From Candidatus Iainarchaeum sp. (lineage in GTDB: Archaea; Iainarchaeota; Iainarchaeia; Iainarchaeales; DTGL01): a stretch of DNA of 53,349 nt. A program made the position numbers and the translations under genes. Below are positions 8,517 to 14,360 of the stretch, piece by piece (within the stretch, counting starts at the first letter, position 1; every line of letters starts with the position of its first letter). Under the pieces are notes generated by a model. That model did not search any database, was not told the DNA's origin, and was given only the letters and a program-made list of their open reading frames with translations. Location of the stretch: NCBI GenBank assembly GCA_026396995.1, contig JAPLVS010000060.1:1-53349 (forward strand), in the 5' to 3' direction.

Positions 8517-10340
8517 TCAATAAATATAACAATCCGGCTTTTTTCTTTCCGCGCTTTCCAGGAAATCTTCGAACAACGCATGCCTGTCCGGATATTTTTC
8601 TAGTTTTTTTCCTGCCGCGCCGTTGCAGAAAACCACGATGCTGCTTTGCACCGAAAACATTTCCCGGCACTCAAAGCAGTCTTTAGGGATCCTTTTAAGA
8701 AGGCGCTCCGGCAGGTCGGCCATTCCAGGGGGAAGCGGTTTTGTTACATTGAAAAGCATATTTTCCTTTTCAAGTTCCATGAAGAATGCTGCCATCGCAG
8801 CAAGGTCTTTTTTTGTTGTTTTTTCGCTTATAGTCGGGGAAAAAAGATAGAAGCGGAACCCTGTTTTCTGCATTTTTTTGATTTTTTTCAATTCAGAGAC
8901 AAAGCTGAAATTTTCAGGTTCGAGCGAAACAAAAGCGCTTTCCTTCGGAATGTTGTTCTGCGCTGTTTCCAGTGGAAATTCATGGAGGGAGGTGCAATAG
9001 GTCATGCTGCCAGGCCCTATCCTGATGAACGGCTTCAGGGCGATAACTTCCCTTTCAATTACCTGTTCGGCAAGTGCCCTGAAGTTCCTCTGGTTACGGA
9101 GGCATTTTGCCTTGTCCGGCTTGAGGATGCTGCGGTTTTTGTGGAGGCTTGCAAGCGGGCAGTCGCCCCAGCAAAGCTTGAAATCGCATTTTTTGCATTC
9201 CACGCGCTCCCTGAAACCGCGGAATTCCGAAATCTTTTTTTCGTCGATTTCAATCCTGCTGCTGGCTGCATCATATCTCCCGATGGACAGTTCGGCCAGG
9301 CCAGGATTGTGCTTTAAGTCTTCCTGGCTTGCATACATTTCGCAGGCATTGATTGCGCCGTCTGCGCCCATGCAGAAAAGGCTGCCGAGCGGGCAATGCC
9401 TTGTGCCTTCTTCCCGTAACAGGTTTACCGAACCTGTGAAAAAGGCCACGCCGAACTCGGCACAAAGGTCGGCAAACCTGCCGATTGCAAGCGTTTCTTT
9501 TTCAGGCGATTCCCTCCAGCTGTCGTGTGCGCGCCCGAAATTCATGAGCGGCCCCAATCCTATATGCCTTGAACTGAGGTCGTAAAAATAAGCGAAAATT
9601 TCCTTTTCCCTGCCGAAAACCTTTTCGGTGAGGGTCAGCCTTGTCTTGAAAGGCCTGCCTTTTGCAGCAAACTTCCTTATGGTTGCCTCGACAATCCGGC
9701 TGCTCCCGCCGCCGCCACTCAAAGGCCTTTGTGCGTCCTGGATTTCCGGCGGCCCGTCGCAGGAAACCTGTGGTTCCGGAATATTGGCGGAAATCCAGTC
9801 AATGGTCTTGCCATCAATCATGCCGTTCGTCGAGAACTCCAGAGTGCCCAGCATGTTTTTTTCTTTCATACAGGCAACGGTTTTTTTTAGAAGTTCGAAG
9901 CTTTTCGTCTGCTCTCCTGGCGCCGTTATCACCAACCCGACTTTTTGGTCTGGCTTGTAAAGGAAGTCAAGACAGGTTTTTACCTGCTTCCAGTCCGGCG
10001 AGGTGGTTTTTCTTTTCTCCCCCCCGTGGCAAAAACAGTAGGTGCAGGCAAGCCCGCAGTCAGTGCTCAAAGCCGGCGCAAAGCCAGTGAAGTTTGGCAG
10101 CAGTTCCTTGAAGGGCGGCTTTTTTGCCTTGTTTTTTTCAATAAGGCCTGCGCAGGCATTGAATGCTTCTCCGTCAAGCAGGAGGATTGTATTCGGTTCC
10201 TTTGCAAAAAAACAGCGGAAACCATTTTTTTCGAAAAGGAAAACAGTGAAGCCGAGCCTTCCAATCGCCCTCTTTATTTCCTCTTCAGTGGAAAGCACCG
10301 CGGTGCTCTTTCCGACCACGGTGTATGACAAAAGCCTCAT
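8517..10340 (-). CDS. Large SPASM-type radical SAM enzyme with extra C-terminal domain
   Basis: This 607-residue protein has an N-terminal region of about 85 residues that may bind a leader peptide, then CGLACTYCFC (Cys 95, 99, 102). LVITAPGEQT follows where GGEP would be expected. Further on are SCDGPPEIQDAQRP, CPLGSLFCMGADG and a SPASM-like CKKCDFKLCWGDCP, so auxiliary Fe-S clusters are likely. About 180 residues after the SPASM region form an extra domain of unknown role. The layout is that of anaerobic sulfatase-maturase/peptide-modifying enzymes. ATG 10340 fits the TATA box at 10371-10379 better than ATG 10358. It follows the Cys-ladder gene at 10388 and is the end of the hxsDCA leftward group. 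Confidence 0.8.
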   Translation of the reverse strand: MRLLSYTVVGKSTAVLSTEEEIKRAIGRLGFTVFLFEKNGFRCFFAKEPNTILLLDGEAFNACAGLIEKNKAKKPPFKELLPNFTGFAPALSTDCGLACTYCFCHGGEKRKTTSPDWKQVKTCLDFLYKPDQKVGLVITAPGEQTKSFELLKKTVACMKEKNMLGTLEFSTNGMIDGKTIDWISANIPEPQVSCDGPPEIQDAQRPLSGGGGSSRIVEATIRKFAAKGRPFKTRLTLTEKVFGREKEIFAYFYDLSSRHIGLGPLMNFGRAHDSWRESPEKETLAIGRFADLCAEFGVAFFTGSVNLLREEGTRHCPLGSLFCMGADGAINACEMYASQEDLKHNPGLAELSIGRYDAASSRIEIDEKKISEFRGFRERVECKKCDFKLCWGDCPLASLHKNRSILKPDKAKCLRNQRNFRALAEQVIEREVIALKPFIRIGPGSMTYCTSLHEFPLETAQNNIPKESAFVSLEPENFSFVSELKKIKKMQKTGFRFYLFSPTISEKTTKKDLAAMAAFFMELEKENMLFNVTKPLPPGMADLPERLLKRIPKDCFECREMFSVQSSIVVFCNGAAGKKLEKYPDRHALFEDFLESAERKKPDCYIY

Positions 10341-10370
10341 GTAGCCCCCTACTGGCATAAGTGGGAAATT

Positions 10371-10379
10371 ATTTTATAT
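10371..10379 (-). promoter_or_regulatory. TATA box for the SPASM radical SAM gene
   Basis: ATATAAAAT on the minus strand lies about 35 nt before ATG 10340 and only 17 nt before ATG 10358. A start site about 27 nt downstream of the box would fall between the two, favouring the second Met as start codon. Confidence 0.5.
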
Positions 10380-10387
10380 TATGGCTT

Positions 10388-10690
10388 TCAAGGTGATCGT
10401 GGAACAGTGCTTGCAGCTTTCTCGCATTCCGCCCGCCAGGCGGCATCAATCAGATATGAACAGAATACTGGTTCTTTATAGGAAACCGCGAGGTTTTGTA
10501 TTTCAAAATCGGTTTCCGAAGCATTTTTGTCGAAGTTTGCGAGCAAAAAGCTTTCCTTGAAGGCAGGGCAGAGGCCTGCGTTCCCATAAGGCCTCGTCTC
10601 AGTCCTCGGGAACACAATGCCTGCAAAAAGCCCGAGTATTGCTGCAAGCGCGAGGAGTGTCAGGTAATTGCCTGCCTGTTTTTTGTCCAT
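10388..10690 (-). CDS. Small membrane-anchored Cys protein (short Cys-ladder)
   Basis: This 100-residue protein starts at the ATG that overlaps the stop of the upstream gene (TGATG), so it is translationally coupled to it. One membrane helix (about 9-27) is followed by an outer domain with a few Cys, including a C-x11-C pair near the end (VFCSYLIDAAWRAEC), the spacing seen in the larger Cys-ladder proteins at 10690-11076 and 3511-4098. It appears to be a shortened member of the same group. Role unknown; position between HxsA-like and SPASM radical SAM genes suggests a substrate or accessory protein at the membrane. Confidence 0.6.
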   Translation of the reverse strand: MDKKQAGNYLTLLALAAILGLFAGIVFPRTETRPYGNAGLCPAFKESFLLANFDKNASETDFEIQNLAVSYKEPVFCSYLIDAAWRAECEKAASTVPRSP

Positions 10691-11076
10691 CAGACACCAC
10701 CGCATGTTTTCTCTGCCAGCGCCGCTTCGGCCAGGCAGAGCGACCTGTAGTGCCCTAAAGGCAGCGTATTGCAAAATTCCTTGTCGCGGGTGAATACGGC
10801 AGTGCAGGTTATTTTCAGCGCTTTGCTTTCTATGATGCCGCAGTACATTACATCGCGTTCCTTTATGGCTCTTTCGTAAACGCACTTTTGGTAAGCGATT
10901 GAACTCCTGTCGAATGTCATGCACCGGCCGGTGTCTATGCTGTCGCTGAACTTAATGCCCTCCACACGGACCGTTTTCACAGGCTTGTTGAGGAAAAAAA
11001 AGCCCAGGGCGGCAAATGCAAAAAAAACAAGCACTGCCGCAAAGGCCAGTTTCATGCCGATTTTTGTCTGGCCCAT
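10690..11076 (-). CDS. Membrane-anchored Cys-ladder protein
   Basis: This 128-residue protein has one N-terminal membrane helix (about 10-29) and an outer domain with eight Cys. The seven main Cys are separated by 12, 13, 11, 10, 11 and 10 residues, and the last lies in the closing motif TCGGV. The regular spacing matches the protein at 3511-4098 (10 and 11 residues alternating), suggesting a repeated helical hairpin fold. It lies 9 nt downstream of the HxsA-like gene and overlaps the next gene by one base, so it belongs to the same operon. It may be a second substrate of the radical SAM enzymes or a disulfide-bonded surface partner; neither is shown. Confidence 0.65.
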   Translation of the reverse strand: MGQTKIGMKLAFAAVLVFFAFAALGFFFLNKPVKTVRVEGIKFSDSIDTGRCMTFDRSSIAYQKCVYERAIKERDVMYCGIIESKALKITCTAVFTRDKEFCNTLPLGHYRSLCLAEAALAEKTCGGV

Positions 11077-11085
11077 TTTAAATCC

Positions 11086-11463
11086 TCACGTTGCGAACTC
11101 TGCCGCGCACCCGCACTGGGCGTGCGAGGCATGGTCCGAGTGTGCTGAGTGTGATTCGTGCACTGAGTGTGCTGAGTGTGATTCGTGCACTGAATGCTCC
11201 GAGTGTGAGTCGTGGGAGCCGTGCGAGGCGTGCGATGCGTGGTGGCCGTGCTTTGAAATCATTGTGCCGGAACTCCACCCGACGCTGAAATAGTTCGAGT
11301 GGGCGGCCTGCACTTCAGGCAAAAGGTTCAAAAGCGAAATTGATGCCAGGAAGGCCCCGACTGAAAGCATTTTTTGTTTCGAGATTGAGCCCTTCTCTTC
11401 CACTAAAAAAGAGGAAATTGCCCTTTTTATTTCAGGGATGTATTTGCTTTTCTTTTTTGGCAT
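11086..11463 (-). CDS. hxsA: HxsA-like His-Xaa-Ser repeat protein (probable radical SAM substrate)
   Basis: This 125-residue protein has a charged N-terminus (1-30), a hydrophobic stretch (31-49), and from residue 75 a run of 14 triplets with His at positions 75, 78, 81 and every third residue to 114. Ser fills one of the other two positions in all but the last triplet (for example HASHASHGSHDSHSEHS). It ends with QCGCAAEFAT. Such repeats define HxsA, the presumed target of the HxsB/HxsC radical SAM enzymes; both maturases and HxsD-like proteins are encoded here. The regular His array could bind metal or carry cross-links, which is an inference. Its own TATA box lies about 27 nt upstream. A 27-nt unit is duplicated in tandem inside the repeat. 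Confidence 0.8.
   Translation of the reverse strand: MPKKKSKYIPEIKRAISSFLVEEKGSISKQKMLSVGAFLASISLLNLLPEVQAAHSNYFSVGWSSGTMISKHGHHASHASHGSHDSHSEHSVHESHSAHSVHESHSAHSDHASHAQCGCAAEFAT
11143..11196 (-). repeat. Tandem 27-nt duplication inside hxsA
   Basis: Two adjacent 27-nt copies (11143-11169 and 11170-11196) differ at one base and each encode HSVHESHSA. This is direct evidence that the His array grows by in-frame tandem duplication. Confidence 0.85.
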
Positions 11464-11482
11464 ACTAGTATTATCCGCCCCT

Positions 11483-11498
11483 AATTTATATAATTATT
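11483..11498 (-). promoter_or_regulatory. TATA box for hxsA-like gene
   Basis: AATAATTATATAAATT on the minus strand is centred about 27 nt before the hxsA start codon and lies in the 42-nt gap after hxsC. The substrate gene can therefore be transcribed separately from, and perhaps more strongly than, the upstream enzymes. Confidence 0.55.
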
Positions 11499-11505
11499 GC
11501 TTTGG

Positions 11506-12342
11506 CTATCGCACGGCCTTGAACTCTTCTTCGCCGGCAAGCGGAAGGTAACTTATCCAGATTCTGGAACACAATCCCTTGACAGAGCAGGCTGTGCAGT
11601 TTTTCGAGAACGTGAGCTCTTCCTCCTGTTTTGTGACGCCGGCTGACATTGGCCAGTATTTTCTTCCGATCACGCAGTGGGGAAAATGGAAAAGTCTTAC
11701 CTCGAAACCGTTTTCTGCGAGCACACCCGCCGCCTTTTCCACAAAGGGAGCGGCAGCCGAATACCTTACAAACAGTTTTTTGCGGTAAATGAATGCGTTG
11801 CCTGTGTATTTCATGTTTATAAAAACAATCCTTGCAACTCCTTTCAGGTTTTTTGAAATGAATTCCGCTGTTTTTTCCAGTTCCCTGAAGTTTTCCCTGT
11901 TAACTATGACCCGCAATTCCACTTTCAGCCCGAATTCCACCAGGTTTTTTATGCCTTCGATTGTTTCAGCCCAGCTTCCGGCGGCCCTTGTGATTTTGTC
12001 GTGTTTTTGCCTTTTGTGGCTGTAAATCGGGATGCCGATTCTGAAATTGCCCAGGCCAAGGAATTTTTTTGCATATTCTTTGTCTGCAAATTTCCTGCCA
12101 TTGGAAACAAGGAATATTTCCTTCTGCGGCCACTTGCCCCTTGCAAATGACAGCAGCCCAGCCAGGTCTTCCAAAAGCGTCGGTTCTCCCCCTGTAAAGC
12201 CCATATATTGTGCCTCTTCGGACCGGCTTATTTGTTCTTCCAGTTCTTTCTGGCTTGGGTCGGGCATGAGCCTCATCTGCCTTGTGTCAAAAATGCAGGA
12301 AATGCAGTCGTTGTTGCACTGGAATGTTAACGCGCAGTCCAT
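11506..12342 (-). CDS. hxsC: His-Xaa-Ser system radical SAM maturase HxsC-like
   Basis: This 278-residue enzyme begins MDCALTFQCNNDCISC (radical SAM Cys 9, 13, 16), followed by FTGGEPTLL, VSNGRKF, IPIYSHKRQKHDKITRAAGS, then ELRVIVNRENFREL and a C-terminal CTACSVKGLCSR. The IPxYS...HD, EIRV-type and CxxC...C segments match HxsC as I recall it. I chose ATG 12342 over an upstream TTG because the former gives the usual short lead before the cluster motif. It lies directly upstream of the His-repeat gene, the classical hxsC-hxsA association, and downstream of two HxsD-like genes. Likely function: radical modification of the His-Xaa-Ser protein. Confidence 0.75.
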   Translation of the reverse strand: MDCALTFQCNNDCISCIFDTRQMRLMPDPSQKELEEQISRSEEAQYMGFTGGEPTLLEDLAGLLSFARGKWPQKEIFLVSNGRKFADKEYAKKFLGLGNFRIGIPIYSHKRQKHDKITRAAGSWAETIEGIKNLVEFGLKVELRVIVNRENFRELEKTAEFISKNLKGVARIVFINMKYTGNAFIYRKKLFVRYSAAAPFVEKAAGVLAENGFEVRLFHFPHCVIGRKYWPMSAGVTKQEEELTFSKNCTACSVKGLCSRIWISYLPLAGEEEFKAVR

Positions 12343-12448
12343 TTGACTACCAGCCCTCAAGAAAAGCCGTTTCGATCAATATGTGTAAGCCGGCACCTGT
12401 TTTAATTCATTTCCTGCCTCGCCTGCTTCGGCCCCGGGCAACAAGCAG

Positions 12449-12706
12449 TCAAAGGATGCTGCCCGCGCCTTTCCTGCACGCGATTACAAGGTTGCAGAAT
12501 TCCCAGGCAAGCCCTTCCAAATCCGTTTTCCCGCGCGGCTTGAACCTGACAACAAAATACTCCTTATCTTTGCTTTTGTCTGCTTTCAGGCCGCCTTCAA
12601 GCATGCCGATTGCATTGTCGACTGCTTTTTCCTGGTAAATGCCTTCCCTGAACCGTATTTCGACAGAATTAGCTTTCCTGTCTGCCTTGAATTGCATTCC
12701 AATCAC
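12449..12706 (-). CDS. Short HxsD-like protein
   Basis: This 85-residue protein has the order strand, IYQEKAVDNAIGML helix, FVVRFKPRG strand, then a helix ending LAWEFCNLVIACRKGA. The same order occurs in the upstream HxsD-like protein (VYSLEVVYSAAYVF, then a helix with ELVNYSVYIAQAARN), so I read it as a diverged, shorter paralogue. Start is GTG 12706, which overlaps the upstream stop by 4 nt (GTGA); an ATG at 12697 is an alternative. HxsD-type proteins are thought to accompany the radical SAM maturases, perhaps presenting the substrate. About 106 nt separate it from hxsC. Confidence 0.5.
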   Translation of the reverse strand: MIGMQFKADRKANSVEIRFREGIYQEKAVDNAIGMLEGGLKADKSKDKEYFVVRFKPRGKTDLEGLAWEFCNLVIACRKGAGSIL

Positions 12707-13188
12707 TTAGGCTTCTTCAGCCCTTTTGCTTTTTCAGGCACCCAAGGCGCTGAAATGCCTTCAGGGTCCTTTATATACAAATTTTCGTCCTCTTCAGGCA
12801 TTTTTATTTTTTTGGCAGCGCCTGCAATCTCTTTTTCCATTGAGCACTCAGGGCAGTACTCGTCCTCGATGTTTGTGGCAAGCGCCCTCTTGATTATTGC
12901 CTCCCTTACGGCCTGGTTCCTTGCGGCTTGGGCGATGTAAACGGAATAATTGACCAATTCGTTCCCGAAATCTTTTGCAAGCGTTTCCAGCGCCTTTTTG
13001 CTTATTTTTTCATCCTTGGCCTGCATTGCCACCATCAAGCCCTTTTCCGGGTCGCCGTCAAGGAAAAAATACGCCTTGTCAAGGAAAACGTAAGCGGCCG
13101 AATAAACCACTTCAAGGGAGTAAACCTTGGGGTTTACAGAAATGATTGCCTTTCCCTCGCGCGGAAATAATTCAATGTTTTTCATCAT
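12703..13188 (-). CDS. hxsD: HxsD-like protein of the His-Xaa-Ser system
   Basis: This 161-residue soluble protein contains VNPKVYSLEVVYSAAYVFLD, a FFLDGDPEKGLMV segment and ELVNYSVYIAQAARNQAVRE, close to the conserved L-L-N-D-Y-x-L-R-E-type motif of HxsD proteins. Its C-terminal third is extra: CPEC at about 114-117 followed by charged sequence ending in Pro/Lys-rich residues. The family works with HxsB and HxsC on His-Xaa-Ser proteins, with unknown biochemical role; recognition of the substrate is a reasonable guess. It is the first gene of the leftward hxs operon, with two adjacent Met codons as possible starts. The match is by eye and moderately strong. Confidence 0.6.
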   Translation of the reverse strand: MMKNIELFPREGKAIISVNPKVYSLEVVYSAAYVFLDKAYFFLDGDPEKGLMVAMQAKDEKISKKALETLAKDFGNELVNYSVYIAQAARNQAVREAIIKRALATNIEDEYCPECSMEKEIAGAAKKIKMPEEDENLYIKDPEGISAPWVPEKAKGLKKPK

Positions 13189-13293
13189 TAGAATCAGCTC
13201 TAGTTAAGAATAAAAGGCTATTTTAACCGCGGCAAAAATCGGCTGGCATAACTGCCAAAAGTATTAAAACCATTCAATGAGTTTAATTATTTT
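13189..13293. promoter_or_regulatory. Divergent promoter region between hxsD and radical SAM paralogue 4
   Basis: Rightward, GTATTAAAAC (13261-13270) is centred about 28 nt before the ATG at 13294. Leftward, an AT-rich stretch near 13205-13225 is the probable TATA for the hxsD operon. The shared region suggests the two sides are expressed together. Confidence 0.45.
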
Positions 13294-14220
13294 ATGGAAA
13301 GTGAAAAATGGGGCGGAGTGATTATAGGGCCTTATTGCAGCAACCGCTGCCTTTTTTGCGGCGGACGCGGAAAGATTCCAGATTCGGAATTGAAGCAGCA
13401 GGAAAACAATGTTTTCCGAAATTTGATTGAATTTAAAGGCAGGGGCATTAAAAAAGTGGAGATTTCAGGCGGCGACCCAATCGAATACAGCGAAATAGCC
13501 AACCTTATAAAATACATCAAAAAAATCGGCTTCGAGAAAGTGCACTTGTCCACGCACGGAACAAGGCTTTCCGACGAAGCCTTCCTGGATGAAATAATCC
13601 ATTCGGGGCTTGACATTCTCAGGATTCCGTTATACGGTTCAAAAGCCAAAATCCATGATTCCGTCACCCAATCCAAGGGAAGCTTCCGCAAAACCCTGAA
13701 AGGCATCAAAGGCATCCTTGAAAAATCTGAAATCCATATCAAGATTAGTTCCCTTATCGTGCAGCAAAACAAGAACGATTTGACAGGCATTACCGACTTG
13801 GTTGGCGGCCTCGGCATAAAGGATTTTTATTTTTCAATCCCCTGCCTTGTCGGCAGAAAAGACCTGTCCTATTACATTCCATTAAAGGATTTGGGGCCTT
13901 ATGTGAAAAAAGCATACGATCATTCGTCAAAGGAAGGTTTCGGCGCCAATTTCAAGGAAATCCCTTACTGTATCTTCTCCAAGGCGGACAGAAATAGAAT
14001 AGAAAACACCAGCAAACCGCCTGACCTTGGCAAATATTGCCAGCCGCCGGCAAGATTGAAAACCCAGGTAAAAGACCTTCCTTCCTACCGTGTCAAGGCC
14101 AAAACAGAAATGTGCAAAACATGCAAGTGCTTTGATTTCTGCGACGGCTTCTTTTTGAACGATATCACCAACTTTGGAACTGGGAACATCAAGCCTATCC
14201 TGGAACTTGAATCGCCTTAA
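13294..14220 (+). CDS. Radical SAM enzyme, HxsC-like paralogue 4
   Basis: This 308-residue protein has CSNRCLFC (Cys 15, 19, 22), ISGGDPIEY in place of GGEP, STHGTRLS, RIPLYGSKAKIHDSVTQSKG in the middle and C-terminal CKTCKCFDFCDGFF. The RIPLYG...HD stretch is closest to the HxsC-like IPIYS...HD segment, so it belongs to the same broad group and differs from the CEGPWKEY subgroup. It is transcribed divergently from the hxsD-hxsC-hxsA operon. Substrate unknown; the same His-repeat or Cys-ladder proteins are the obvious candidates. Confidence 0.8.
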   Translation: MESEKWGGVIIGPYCSNRCLFCGGRGKIPDSELKQQENNVFRNLIEFKGRGIKKVEISGGDPIEYSEIANLIKYIKKIGFEKVHLSTHGTRLSDEAFLDEIIHSGLDILRIPLYGSKAKIHDSVTQSKGSFRKTLKGIKGILEKSEIHIKISSLIVQQNKNDLTGITDLVGGLGIKDFYFSIPCLVGRKDLSYYIPLKDLGPYVKKAYDHSSKEGFGANFKEIPYCIFSKADRNRIENTSKPPDLGKYCQPPARLKTQVKDLPSYRVKAKTEMCKTCKCFDFCDGFFLNDITNFGTGNIKPILELESP

Positions 14221-14283
14221 CCCCCAATTGCCTTTTCACCGAAAACCGAAACGCTTTTTTTGCCTTATCGACCTTAAGCAAAC

Positions 14284-14355
14284 CTTTAAATTCAACAATA
14301 TATTAATAGATACAAGAATCAAAATCAAGTCTCCCGCCAAATCGTTCAAAGGGAG
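14284..14355 (+). promoter_or_regulatory. Promoter and ribosome-binding site of the giant surface protein
   Basis: TATA-like CTTTAAATT (14284-14292) and AATATATTAATA (14297-14308) precede a leader of some 25-50 nt. GGGAG at 14351-14355 is spaced correctly before ATG 14361. Unlike many genes here, this one has a leader with a Shine-Dalgarno. Confidence 0.5.
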
Positions 14356-14360
14356 AAAAA

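Noticed and set aside
10919-11293. Rightward frame rich in Cys and Glu (CAECDSCTEC-type), looking like a metallothionein
   Set aside because: It is antisense to the His-Xaa-Ser repeat of hxsA; the period-3 array simply reads as Cys/Glu on the other strand. The leftward frame has the promoter and operon context.
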